DNA from: Desulfobacterales bacterium
GTDB taxonomy: Bacteria > Desulfobacterota > Desulfobacteria > Desulfobacterales > UBA11574
Assembly (NCBI GenBank): GCA_030145595.1
Contig: JAQYVG010000044.1
Span: 1 to 15,750, forward strand
Direction of reading: 5' to 3'
Length of the DNA stretch: 15,750 nucleotides
Below the pieces are notes generated by a model. The model was not told the origin of the DNA. It made no database searches and worked only from the letters and a program-made list of their open reading frames with translations. Both the position numbers and the translations under genes were made by a program. Positions 1 to 7,150 of this stretch are shown here, piece by piece (position 1 is the first letter of the stretch; every line of letters begins with the position of its first letter).

Positions 1-77
1 TGTTATTCCGAGGATTATTTTTTGAGCATAACGCAGAGATTGGGCAAAAAGACCATTTATGGACGGACACTAGTTAG
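1..77 (-). mobile_element. Partial MITE-like element, inverted copy of the one at 12452-12600
   Basis: Bases 1-77 are the perfect reverse complement of 12449-12525. The complete copy there is about 149 bp, has imperfect terminal inverted repeats and no coding capacity, so this is about half of a second copy cut by the window edge. The visible end is the terminal repeat (about 54-74) reading GGACGGACACTAGT, followed by TA, the likely target duplication. The total absence of mismatches suggests recent movement or gene conversion. The end lies only about 15 bases before the TPP aptamer of the thi operon. The mobilising transposase is not visible, so the family is unassigned. Confidence 0.75.
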
Positions 78-79
78 CT

Positions 80-85
80 TATTAT
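80..85 (+). promoter_or_regulatory. Possible -10 box of the thi operon promoter
   Basis: TATTAT at 80-85 would start transcription near 91-93, exactly where helix P1 of the TPP aptamer begins, which is the main reason to consider it. The matching -35 position (57-62, TTATGG) is poor and falls inside the terminal repeat of the mobile element, so if this promoter is real the insertion has supplied its -35 region. This is inference from position only. Confidence 0.3.
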
Positions 86-89
86 TAGT

Positions 90-166
90 CGTTAGGGGCG
101 CTCTTATACCCGGGCTGAGAAAATACCCTTAATACCTGACGTGGATAATGCCAACGGAGGGAAACG
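90..166 (+). ncRNA. TPP riboswitch aptamer (THI element)
   Basis: The conserved THI-box blocks occur in order: AGGGGCG (94-100), CTGAGA (115-120), TACCC (124-128), ACCTGA (134-139), GGATAATGCC (143-152) and CGGAGGGA (155-162). Closing helix P1 can form between CGTT (90-93) and AACG (163-166). The element lies directly upstream of thiG and should sense thiamine pyrophosphate. The 3' strand of P1 (163-166) is shared with the antiterminator helix, so ligand binding would free the terminator. Family identity is very secure; the switching mechanism is inferred from base pairing. Confidence 0.95.
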
Positions 167-208
167 GCTGTAAGCGCGGAACCTTTTCCGTTCTTATCGG
201 TAGCCGTT
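163..208 (+). promoter_or_regulatory. Antiterminator helix of the TPP riboswitch
   Basis: AACGGCT (163-169) is perfectly complementary to AGCCGTT (202-208), extendable by GGG (159-161) with CCC (209-211) if A162 bulges. This helix uses the 3' strand of aptamer helix P1 and the 5' strand of the terminator stem (204-210), so it is exclusive with both. Without TPP it should form and allow transcription into thiG. Confidence 0.7.
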
Positions 209-232
209 CCCTTAATCGGAAACGGTTTTTTT
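204..232 (+). terminator. Riboswitch-controlled intrinsic terminator
   Basis: CCGTTCC (204-210) pairs with GG (218-219) and AACGG (221-225), with A220 bulged and a seven-base loop, followed at once by seven T (226-232). It sits 20 bases before the thiG start and is the expression platform of the TPP riboswitch: transcription should end here when TPP is bound. Confidence 0.8.
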
Positions 233-251
233 ATTTTAAAGGTGGGTTAAA

Positions 252-1028
252 ATGGATGATTCTCTGATCATTGCCGGCCGCCCTTTTTCTTCGCGACTGT
301 TGATGGGTACCGGAAAATTCTCGTCGAATAACGTCATGCAAAAGGCCATCGAGGCCTCGGGTTCTGAAGTTGTCACCGTAGCCTTAAGAAGGGTGGATCT
401 GGAAAATCCCGATGATGACCTTCTGAATGCCATCGACACCAGCCGTTATCTTCTGCTTCCCAACACCTCGGGTGCCAGAGATGCCCAAGAAGCGGTTAGG
501 CTGGCCCGCCTGGCACGGGCAGCCGGTTGCGAACCCTGGGTCAAGCTGGAGGTTACTCCCGACCCTCACTATCTGCTCCCCGATCCCATCGAAACCCTTA
601 AGGCCGCCGAAATCCTGGTAAAGGACGGCTTTGTGGTACTGCCCTATATCCATGCAGACCCGATCCTGGCCAAACGACTCGAGGAGATCGGCACGGCCAC
701 GGTTATGCCCCTGGGGTCACCCATCGGCTCAAAACAGGGCATTAACACCAGAGAATCCATTGAAATCATCATTGAAATGGCAAATGTTCCGGTAGTGGTG
801 GATGCCGGCCTGGGAGCACCCTCCCATGCCGCCGAAGCCATGGAGATGGGGGCCGATGCCGTTTTGGTCAACACAGCCATTGCCGTGGCCGCAGACCCGG
901 CATTAATGGCACAGGCTTTCAAAAAAGGGGTACAAGCCGGTCGTGAAGCCTTTCTGGCGGGGATCAGCACCCCGCAGAAAGCGGCCGCAGCTTCCAGCCC
1001 TTTGACTGGCTTTTTGAGGCAACCATAA
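252..1028 (+). CDS. thiG: Thiazole synthase ThiG
   Basis: This cytoplasmic enzyme condenses 1-deoxyxylulose 5-phosphate, dehydroglycine (from ThiH) and sulfur from ThiS thiocarboxylate into the thiazole phosphate of thiamine. The 258-residue product has normal family length and reads as a ThiG TIM barrel throughout. It opens with the LIIAGRPFSSRLLMGTGKF block. The Schiff-base lysine is K98 in EPWVKLEV, and the phosphate-binding part includes the MPLGSPIGSKQGI segment and VVDAGLGAPSHAAEAMEMG near the C-terminus. The start follows GGTGGG by a short spacer. It is the first gene after the TPP riboswitch and ends one base before thiH, which supports cotranscription. The assignment is essentially certain; no missing catalytic residue was noticed. 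Confidence 0.97.
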   Translation: MDDSLIIAGRPFSSRLLMGTGKFSSNNVMQKAIEASGSEVVTVALRRVDLENPDDDLLNAIDTSRYLLLPNTSGARDAQEAVRLARLARAAGCEPWVKLEVTPDPHYLLPDPIETLKAAEILVKDGFVVLPYIHADPILAKRLEEIGTATVMPLGSPIGSKQGINTRESIEIIIEMANVPVVVDAGLGAPSHAAEAMEMGADAVLVNTAIAVAADPALMAQAFKKGVQAGREAFLAGISTPQKAAAASSPLTGFLRQP

Positions 1029-1029
1029 T

Positions 1030-2142
1030 ATGAGTTTTTATGAAAAGATAAGCCGCTTGCGTTGGGAAGAGATTGAAAAACAGATCATGAGCTGCACCCC
1101 GGCTGACGTGGCCAGGGCGCTTGCGGCTCGATCTTTAGGAATGGATGGATTTATCAGCCTCCTGTCTCCGGCTGCGGAACAGGTCATGGAAGAGATGGCC
1201 CAAAGGGCTCATCGACTCACGCAACAGCGTTTCGGTCGGGTAATCAGTCTGTTTGCCCCGCTTTATCTTTCCAACGAATGTACCAATTCTTGTGTCTACT
1301 GCGGCTTTAATGTGCAAAATACTGTCGACCGCCTGACAATTACAGTCCAGCAGGCCGAGGCCGAAGCTTCTTTTCTGTATTCTCAGGGGTTTCGTCATAT
1401 ATTGCTGGTGTCCGGAGAAGCGCCGCAGGCCGTCACCATGGAGTATCTGACGAAAATATTGCAAAAATTGCGTCATCGGTTTTCCTCCATATCCATCGAA
1501 CTCTATCCCATGCCGACCGGTGACTACCAAACTCTAATTTCAAACGGGGTGGACGGCCTGATCGTCTATCAGGAAACTTACAATGAACAGAGTTACCGTG
1601 ATGTTCATCCGGCCGGCAGCAAGAGCAACTACCGCTGGCGGCTGGAAACGCCCGAAAGAGGTGGTGAGGCCGGATTTCGCCGTATCGGAATCGGCGCTCT
1701 TTTGGGACTTAACAACTGGCGCGTGGAAGGGTTTTATCTGGCGCTGCATGCCCGCTATCTTTTGCGCAATTTCTGGAAGTCACACATCACCATATCCTTT
1801 CCGCGCCTAAGGCCGGCCGCAGGTGAATATAAACCTCCTTATCCGGTATCAGACGCCCAGTTGCTCCAGCTTATCACCGCATTAAGGCTTTTGCTCCCGG
1901 ACGCAGGTCTGGTTCTATCCACCCGCGAGCCGGCCTATCTCAGGGACAACCTGATCCCTGTGGGAATAACTTCCATGAGCGCCGGATCCTGCACCGCACC
2001 CGGCGGCTATGCTCATGAAGTTCAGGCCGCAGCCCAATTCGATATCGCCGATCACCGTTCACCTGAAGCCGTTGCCAAAAGTATCAAAGAGAAAGGCTAT
2101 GACCCGGTCTGGAAAGATTGGGACGCGGCTTTTCTCCAGTAA
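1030..2142 (+). CDS. thiH: 2-iminoacetate synthase ThiH (radical SAM, tyrosine lyase)
   Basis: ThiH cleaves tyrosine to p-cresol and dehydroglycine (2-iminoacetate), which ThiG uses to build the thiazole ring. The radical-SAM cluster motif CX3CX2C is visible as C84, C88 and C91 in NECTNSCVYCGF. Later family blocks include LLVSGEAP and YQETYNEQSYRDVHP, RIGIGALLGLNNWR and the LSTREPAYLRDNL to MSAGSCTAPGGY region. The 370 residues match the usual length. Its ATG begins one base after the thiG stop, with TTGAGG just upstream inside thiG. Presence of ThiH rather than the oxygen-dependent glycine oxidase ThiO fits an anaerobe. Confidence 0.96.
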   Translation: MSFYEKISRLRWEEIEKQIMSCTPADVARALAARSLGMDGFISLLSPAAEQVMEEMAQRAHRLTQQRFGRVISLFAPLYLSNECTNSCVYCGFNVQNTVDRLTITVQQAEAEASFLYSQGFRHILLVSGEAPQAVTMEYLTKILQKLRHRFSSISIELYPMPTGDYQTLISNGVDGLIVYQETYNEQSYRDVHPAGSKSNYRWRLETPERGGEAGFRRIGIGALLGLNNWRVEGFYLALHARYLLRNFWKSHITISFPRLRPAAGEYKPPYPVSDAQLLQLITALRLLLPDAGLVLSTREPAYLRDNLIPVGITSMSAGSCTAPGGYAHEVQAAAQFDIADHRSPEAVAKSIKEKGYDPVWKDWDAAFLQ

Positions 2143-2189
2143 ACCTTGACCCGGATTTGTCTTGAACCAGCGGGAGTCGCCAGAGAAAA

Positions 2190-2219
2190 AGTCTGCGTTC
2201 CTCTGCGTGTATCTGCGGT
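2190..2219 (+). repeat. Short degenerate 10-bp repeat between thiH and thiS
   Basis: TCTGCG occurs at 2192, 2202 and 2212, giving three 10-bp units in the 122-base gap between thiH and thiS. It reads like an eroded copy of the low-complexity CTCTGCG/CCACAGAG intergenic repeats common in bacterial genomes. No function is visible, but it explains why this gap is far longer than the other spacings in the operon. Confidence 0.5.
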
Positions 2220-2264
2220 TATGTCCATAATGATCTGAAAAAAGGCTCTTTGAGGAAAGAGAGA

Positions 2265-2468
2265 ATGGAAATCACTGTAAATGGAGAAAAAAGAACTGGC
2301 TTGACCTCGCCGCTGACAGTTGCCGAACTGATCGAGCAGCTGGGGATCAACCCCAAATCGATTATCGTGGAGCTCAATTTTGAAATCGTGACCAAAAACA
2401 AAGTAAGCGAAACAACGGTCCGGGATGGAGATACCATTGAAATCATACGGCTGGTAGGTGGTGGCTAA
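2265..2468 (+). CDS. thiS: Sulfur carrier protein ThiS
   Basis: ThiS is a ubiquitin-fold protein whose C-terminal glycine is adenylated and converted to a thiocarboxylate that donates sulfur to ThiG. The product has 67 residues and ends in VGGG, the expected di-glycine tail. ITVNGEKR, the LTVAELIEQL helix and VRDGDTIEIIRLVGGG match the family. An upstream in-frame TTG at 2250 would add five residues, but the ATG at 2265 is preferred: AGGAAAGAG (2254-2262) is well placed in front of it and the protein then starts at the first beta strand (MEITVNG). No thiF gene is seen in the window, so the activating enzyme must be encoded elsewhere. thiE begins on the next base after the stop. Confidence 0.94.
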   Translation: MEITVNGEKRTGLTSPLTVAELIEQLGINPKSIIVELNFEIVTKNKVSETTVRDGDTIEIIRLVGGG

Positions 2469-3119
2469 ATGCAACGGGAAGCCAGAAAAAATGCGTTTAA
2501 ACAGGTCGACATATACCCCGTGACCTGTGAACGGCTGTCCAATGGAAGGTCCAATCTGGAGGTCTTAAAAGCGGTAATTCAGGGCGGCGCCAGGATCATT
2601 CAGCTGCGGGAAAAAGAATATTCCGGCAAAAAAATGTACGACCTGGCTTTGAAGTTCAGGGAAATTACAAACAAGGCGGGCGTTCTGCTGATTATCAACG
2701 ATCACGTGGATATTGCCATGGCTGTTGAGGCCGACGGTGTTCATCTGGGCCAGGACGACTTTCCATTAAAAGCCGCCATCAAGATTGCGCCGCAACTGCT
2801 CATCGGCGCCTCCACGCATTCCCTTAAAGAGGCGATCCAGGCCCAAAAAGAGGGCGCGGACTACATCAATATCGGCCCCATCTTTCCCACCGGCACCAAG
2901 GAGGGAATAGAGCACTTTTTGGGCCCGGAGGCCATCGCCGCCATCAGCCCTGAAATCGATGTGCCCTTTACGGTAATGGGCGGCATCTCCGAGTCCAATA
3001 TCGACCAGGTGCTTGCCAACGGCGCGCGGCGCGTGGCCATGGTGACAGCCATCACCCAGGCCCCCGACATTGCCGCCCAAGTAAAGTCCCTAAGAGAAAA
3101 AATTCAAAGCTATATTTGA
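2469..3119 (+). CDS. thiE: Thiamine-phosphate synthase ThiE
   Basis: ThiE joins hydroxymethylpyrimidine pyrophosphate to thiazole phosphate to give thiamine phosphate. The 216-residue TIM-barrel protein shows the family blocks QLREK (45-49), NDHVDIA (77-83, with the Mg-binding aspartate region), ADGVHLGQDD (88-97), GASTHS (113-118), GPIFPTGTK (136-144) and the phosphate loop VMGGI (169-173). It starts directly after the thiS stop, so the two are probably translationally coupled; the start could also be a few codons inside. The related non-synthase TenI (thiazole tautomerase) is the main alternative, but the retained substrate residues favour ThiE. It is the last gene before the operon terminator. 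Confidence 0.9.
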   Translation: MQREARKNAFKQVDIYPVTCERLSNGRSNLEVLKAVIQGGARIIQLREKEYSGKKMYDLALKFREITNKAGVLLIINDHVDIAMAVEADGVHLGQDDFPLKAAIKIAPQLLIGASTHSLKEAIQAQKEGADYINIGPIFPTGTKEGIEHFLGPEAIAAISPEIDVPFTVMGGISESNIDQVLANGARRVAMVTAITQAPDIAAQVKSLREKIQSYI

Positions 3120-3137
3120 TGCATTCGTATTACCCAT

Positions 3138-3171
3138 AAAAAAAGCAAGGCCCTGTACCAGGCCTTGCTTT
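3138..3171. terminator. Bidirectional intrinsic terminator between thiE and trmO-like gene
   Basis: An 11-bp perfect stem pairs AAAGCAAGGCC (3142-3152) with GGCCTTGCTTT (3161-3171) across an eight-base loop. Seven A at 3138-3144 give a strong T run on the minus strand, so it should end the minus-strand gene at 3261-3758; the short T tract on the plus side also serves the thi operon. Convergent genes on both sides support this. Confidence 0.88.
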
Positions 3172-3260
3172 CTACGTTCGGTTGAGCCTGAACCCATCCA
3201 TTCGAGTACGGTGTCGCCCAAACGTTTGTACATATATTATCGGCACATTAAAATAATACT

Positions 3261-3758
3261 TTACACCTTTTTGCCAGCATTAAACCGGTTATCTGATTTA
3301 ACCTGCTTTACCTGTTCATCAACCTCGGCCAGCCAACCGGTTTTAACTTCGGTCTGGGCATCGAATTCCGGTATATAAGGCTTTATGTCCAGCAGCGGCG
3401 TCCCATCAACAATATCGACGTTCTCGATTTCAAGGATATCTCCCTCAACCGCATTAAGCTTCACTATCGACAAACCAATGGAATTGGGCCGCCGGGGCGC
3501 CCTGGTGGCAAAAACACCCCGGAGCTGATCATCCAAAAAGGGGATAACATTCAAAGAATACCCTTGTGACAAATGAAGATGATAAATCAAAATAATATGA
3601 GAAAAGCCTTCCAAATCCTTTAGGCCGCCGATATAGTCCTTTTTGATTTTGACAGTGCCTCGCACTCCCTGGGCCCCGGATGGCTGAATCGGCATTCCTG
3701 CTTGCTTTTTAAACGGGGTGCGTATACTTCCGATAGGTTTGTATGTAATGTCGTCCAT
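3261..3758 (-). CDS. trmO: TrmO/TsaA-like tRNA methyltransferase
   Basis: TrmO-family proteins methylate N6-threonylcarbamoyladenosine at position 37 of tRNA using S-adenosylmethionine. The 165-residue product is a single compact beta-barrel domain (the short form, without the C-terminal extension of the E. coli protein). The signature RAPRRPNSIGLS (86-97) is intact, as are the N-terminal PIGSIRTPF and DGTPLLDIKPYIPEFD (118-133). The frame is open further upstream to 3851, but the ATG at 3758 is chosen because MDDITYKPIGSIRTPF is the normal N-terminus and the extension would overlap the promoter of the divergent transporter. Its 3' end faces the hairpin at 3138-3171. Substrate specificity in this lineage is not shown by sequence; some short members may act on other substrates. 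Confidence 0.85.
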   Translation of the reverse strand: MDDITYKPIGSIRTPFKKQAGMPIQPSGAQGVRGTVKIKKDYIGGLKDLEGFSHIILIYHLHLSQGYSLNVIPFLDDQLRGVFATRAPRRPNSIGLSIVKLNAVEGDILEIENVDIVDGTPLLDIKPYIPEFDAQTEVKTGWLAEVDEQVKQVKSDNRFNAGKKV

Positions 3759-3875
3759 TTTAATTACTTTCCGTCTTTGTTTTTTTGTGCTTATAAATAC
3801 TACAACACAGTAGGTGGTACTTTTTACGACGCCATCGACGTTGCATATCACAAAAATTGTATCTGGAGAAGCCTG

Positions 3876-5075
3876 ATGAGCCCTCGTTATCGTTTTAATC
3901 GCCTGGAAATTGCCGGCTCCCTTGGAGATATAGGAACTCTGCTGCCCATGGCCATAGCAATGATTCTGATCAATGGCTTAAGTCCCACGGGCATGTTCTT
4001 TTCCATCGGTATATTTTTTATTATTTCAGGTCTTTATTATGGCATTACGGTTCCGGTCCAGCCCATGAAAGTCATCGGCGCCTATGCCATTGCAACCGCC
4101 ATGACGTCATCCCAGATTATGGCTTCGGCCGCTTTGATGGGTATTTTTCTTTTGATCATCGGCGGAACCAACGCAATTACGCCCATAGGCAAATATACTC
4201 CCAAAGCCGTCGTCAGGGGCGTGCAGCTTTCCACCGGCTCCCTTTTGATGGCCCAGGGAGTCAAATTCATGTTAGGCACGTCCAAATTTCAAATGATACG
4301 ACAGGCGGCTGAACCGTATCTGGCCTTGCAGTCTCTGGGACCGTTGCCGATTAGTGTCCTCATCGGAGTTGTCGGCGGCGCTTTAACACTTTTGCTGCTT
4401 GAAAACAAACGGTTTCCGGCCGGACTGGTGATCGTTTTGGGTGGAACTCTGCTGGGGCTGATTTTAGGCACTCATACAGGATTCGACAAGCTCAAACCAG
4501 GCCTTTATTTGCCGGACATACTGCCGTTCGGGTTTCCCGCTCAAGCTGATTTTACCTTCGCTTTTTTTGCCCTGGCACTTCCGCAGCTACCTATGACCAT
4601 AGGAAATGCGGTTATTGCCAACGCCGACCTGTCCCATGAATACTTTGGTGATGATTCCAAAAAAGTTACCTATCGGGCCCTGACTATCAGCATGGCTCTG
4701 GCCAATTTTATGAGTTTTCTGGTGGGCGGCATGCCCCTTTGCCATGGTGCCGGCGGATTGGCCGCTCACTATCGCTTTGGAGCCCGGACCGCCGGTTCCA
4801 ATCTGGTCATTGGAAGTGTTTTTCTGCTGATGGCGCTTTTTTTAGGCGTGCATGCACTTGCAATAATATATTTGGTACCCATGGGTGTGTTGGGTGTATT
4901 GCTGGTGTTTGCCGGCAGCCAGTTGGCCCTGACCGTCATCGATATGAAAGAACGCAAAGACCTTTTTGTCGTCCTGCTGATGCTCGGCATAACTCTGGCC
5001 TCAAATCTTGCGGTCGGATTCATGGTGGGGCTGGCTGTTGCTTACGCGTTAAAGTCGGACAGATTAAACGTATAA
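3876..5075 (+). CDS. MOT1-like molybdate/sulfate transporter
   Basis: A 399-residue, strongly hydrophobic protein with about ten to twelve predicted membrane segments and no large soluble domain (no STAS domain). The N-terminal EIAGSLGDIGTLLPMAIAM, the VPVQPMKVIGAYAIA segment, and the later NAVIANADLSHEYFG and GGMPLCHGAGGLAAHYRFGART blocks are typical of the MOT1/SulP-related molybdate transporter family, so uptake of molybdate (possibly tungstate or sulfate) across the inner membrane is the likely role. The frame is open upstream to 3702, but the ATG at 3876 follows GGAG (3865-3868) and begins at the family N-terminus. It diverges from the TrmO-like gene with 117 bases between starts. Anion specificity is inferred from family. 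Confidence 0.86.
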   Translation: MSPRYRFNRLEIAGSLGDIGTLLPMAIAMILINGLSPTGMFFSIGIFFIISGLYYGITVPVQPMKVIGAYAIATAMTSSQIMASAALMGIFLLIIGGTNAITPIGKYTPKAVVRGVQLSTGSLLMAQGVKFMLGTSKFQMIRQAAEPYLALQSLGPLPISVLIGVVGGALTLLLLENKRFPAGLVIVLGGTLLGLILGTHTGFDKLKPGLYLPDILPFGFPAQADFTFAFFALALPQLPMTIGNAVIANADLSHEYFGDDSKKVTYRALTISMALANFMSFLVGGMPLCHGAGGLAAHYRFGARTAGSNLVIGSVFLLMALFLGVHALAIIYLVPMGVLGVLLVFAGSQLALTVIDMKERKDLFVVLLMLGITLASNLAVGFMVGLAVAYALKSDRLNV

Positions 5076-5474
5076 ACCTAATTGAGTTAAAACTCAATGC
5101 GTCCGTTGTTTGTTGTCCGTTGTCAGTTGTAAATCAAGCTCGATTTGTCCGGCGTTATGATAACGCTTTGGCTGAAGATTCATAAATCAAGACTTTAACT
5201 CAATTGAGCGAAAATGCTCAATTGGGTGTCCTTTGTCTGTCGTCCGTTGCTAAGCAATAAGAAGCGAAAGTATATTTGAACTACAGGTAAAACACAAAAA
5301 GAGGCCCAAAGAACCTGTAAAACCACTGACTATGGACAACTGACCACAGACACCTGATCGAGTTTTGGCTCGATTAGGGTTAAATTAGCTACGGACAACA
5401 GACAACGAACAACGGACATCGAGCGTTCTGTTCGATTAGGATGATAGTTCTGTTTACATTTTCCGTTTCACAAT
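5076..5474. repeat. Gene-free region of hairpins alternating with heptanucleotide arrays
   Basis: This 399-base gap holds no credible gene. Four arrays of a degenerate 7-mer are visible: GTCCGTT-type at 5101-5128 (four units) and 5228-5248 (three units), and the same consensus inverted, AACGGAC/AACTGAC-type, at 5324-5351 (four units) and 5390-5417 (four units). Beside them are hairpins: ATTGAGTT/AACTCAAT (5081-5098), CAATTGAGC/GCTCAATTG (5201-5224), ATCGAG/CTCGAT (5357-5374) and ATCGA/TCGAT (5418-5436). The last two are both followed by TAGG. The layout recalls the short tandem heptamer repeats of cyanobacteria but with a different consensus. No terminator T tract accompanies the hairpins. 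Confidence 0.8.
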
Positions 5475-5861
5475 TTACGAATTCAGCAATTCTAATTTGC
5501 CCATAAGTATTTCGAATTCGGCTTCCGGGATCTGATTCCAAGGACTGGTGGGAGCAAATTGAAGTGTAGACTTAACATCGGGAGCGAAGACTTTACCGGC
5601 AATAATCTTAGGCGCTGTCAGCCGATATTTGAATTCGCTGCCAAAATCCAGAATCAGATCCAGGTCATCGTTTTCTTCTGAAAGTTCCACCACCAGCGCA
5701 TTGCGCACCAGGCCGCTTCCTTTTAGATGCTGTTTACCGCCTTTGCCGGTGTAGACCGTGATGACGGTCTTCTCCAGAGCCACGGCAGCATCGTCCTCAG
5801 CTATCAAAAAGGCCTGCTCTGCCAGATACGATGCGTTTTCGAAGGGGATCCAGTTACTCAT
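5475..5861 (-). CDS. Hypothetical protein paired with the DUF4143 ATPase
   Basis: I do not recognise this 128-residue protein. It is acidic, has no signal peptide, membrane segment or cysteine motif, and looks like a mixed alpha/beta soluble domain: a short N-terminal helix (NASYLAEQAFLIAEDDAAVA), several strands (KTVITVYTG, LVVELSEE, LDLILDFG) and a final helix (EAEFEILMGKLELL). Its start lies four bases behind the stop of the ATPase gene, and AAAGGA at the end of that gene is a well-placed ribosome site, so the two are almost certainly cotranscribed. GC content is higher than in the ATPase gene, so they may not share one origin. No function is proposed. Confidence 0.75.
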   Translation of the reverse strand: MSNWIPFENASYLAEQAFLIAEDDAAVALEKTVITVYTGKGGKQHLKGSGLVRNALVVELSEENDDLDLILDFGSEFKYRLTAPKIIAGKVFAPDVKSTLQFAPTSPWNQIPEAEFEILMGKLELLNS

Positions 5862-5865
5862 AATG

Positions 5866-7149
5866 CTATTCCTTTAACAATTTACTATTCTGAATGAAAA
5901 GTTCAAACAAATACAAGGGAATAAAAAACGCATCCTCCGTCTCTTTAAAGCTTCTTTTTGTCACAACAACGAACTTTTTTGTATTATACCTTTTTGCAAA
6001 ATTTCGCATTGCCAAAGGAACTGAGGATACCTTATTCTGAAATTTTACTTCCACAACAGCCTTTTTCTCCCCGGAGTCAACAATAAAATCGATCTCGGAT
6101 TTACTTATGGTTCTAAAGTAAAAAAATCTTTCTTCCTCTGTATGATGTTTTAATGCCAGAAAGGCAAGATTCTCAGCTTCCTGACCGTTTATGTCGTCAT
6201 AAGACGGCGGGAAACGATTCAGAATAAAATTGCGCAGCCCGTTATCATTTATAAAGATCTTTTTCATTTTTGATACTTCTTTTCTCGTATTTGTATGAAA
6301 TGGCGCCAGAAAACGGCACACATATGTGCCTTGTAATATATCGAGATATTTATTCAGCGTGTTGATAGAAATCCCCAGTGTGTTTGCAAGAGAATGTTTG
6401 TTCAATAGATTGGAGGTTTCCGAGCAAAGCACTTTTAACAAGTTATTAAACGCACTGACATTTTCAACTTTGAGAAATGCGATAATATCCTTTTGAATGT
6501 AAGTTGAGATCAACTCCCTGATAAGCGTTTTTTTGAGGCTGTAATTTTCTGTGGTTAAAATTTCAGGGTAACCGCCAAATTGCGCAAACTGTGCAAACAG
6601 GATCTCTATTCTGGTCGCATGAACTTCATACAGCAGTTTCCATTTGTTGAAATTGTAAGGAGTTTTTCTAAACATATCCGCAATGCCGGGCTCCTTAAAT
6701 CCAAGAAATTCGGTAAATGCAATGCGGTGGATAGGAAATTCAATCTTTCGCCCGGTCAGAAACTCGCTGTTTTTTGTAATTTCAAGAGATGATGAGCCGG
6801 AAACAATAAGCTGCATATTGTAGCGATATTTATCATATAAGACTTTTATAAATTTCCCCGCATTTTTAATATATTGAAATTCATCGATAAACACATAGAC
6901 TAGGCCGGCGGATAGATCTGTTTCGCTCTCAAGACGGGCAATAAAATGCTGCGGTGTTTGAAAGATCGAGTGGTCAAAATCCTCGTCAGCGGAGATATAA
7001 AAAGTTTTTTTGCCCATACCGGACAAACGATTCTTTATATCCATCATAAGCGTGGTTTTGCCAACCTGTCTGGCACCTTTTAAAATCAGGACTTTCCCGC
7101 TATCAAGACAGTTGATTATTTCAGAAAGAATATCTCTATCAATATGCAT
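5866..7149 (-). CDS. AAA ATPase with C-terminal DUF4143 domain
   Basis: A 427-residue soluble P-loop ATPase of the AAA_14/DUF4143 group. Walker A is GARQVGKTT (25-33), Walker B is VYVFIDEFQ (84-92), and the sensor-like strand is LIVSGSSS (114-121). A winged-helix-like region follows around 230-290 (LLNKHSLANTLGISINTLNKY), and the C-terminus has an endonuclease-like fold pattern, SEIDFIVDSG then AVVEVKF. Family members are widespread and of mostly unknown role. The gene is AT-rich compared with the thi genes, is preceded by an AT-rich tandem repeat tract, and has the look of horizontally moved DNA. The whole frame is intact. ATP binding is secure; nuclease activity is only suggested by the D/E-K pattern. 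Confidence 0.88.
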   Translation of the reverse strand: MHIDRDILSEIINCLDSGKVLILKGARQVGKTTLMMDIKNRLSGMGKKTFYISADEDFDHSIFQTPQHFIARLESETDLSAGLVYVFIDEFQYIKNAGKFIKVLYDKYRYNMQLIVSGSSSLEITKNSEFLTGRKIEFPIHRIAFTEFLGFKEPGIADMFRKTPYNFNKWKLLYEVHATRIEILFAQFAQFGGYPEILTTENYSLKKTLIRELISTYIQKDIIAFLKVENVSAFNNLLKVLCSETSNLLNKHSLANTLGISINTLNKYLDILQGTYVCRFLAPFHTNTRKEVSKMKKIFINDNGLRNFILNRFPPSYDDINGQEAENLAFLALKHHTEEERFFYFRTISKSEIDFIVDSGEKKAVVEVKFQNKVSSVPLAMRNFAKRYNTKKFVVVTKRSFKETEDAFFIPLYLFELFIQNSKLLKE

Positions 7150-7150
7150 C

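Noticed and set aside
384..653. Minus-strand reading frames inside thiG and other genes
   Set aside because: These are antisense shadows of well-supported genes, with no family similarity and no ribosome site.
3759..3851. Longer N-terminus of the TrmO-like protein
   Set aside because: The extension is not TrmO-like and would run through the divergent promoter region; MDDITYKPIGSIRTPF is the normal beginning.
3702..3875. Longer N-terminus of the MOT1-like transporter
   Set aside because: The 58 extra residues overlap the TrmO-like gene start, lack family similarity, and a ribosome site stands before the ATG at 3876.
5076..5474. CRISPR array
   Set aside because: Units are 7-mers with no 25-40 base spacers, and there are no cas genes.
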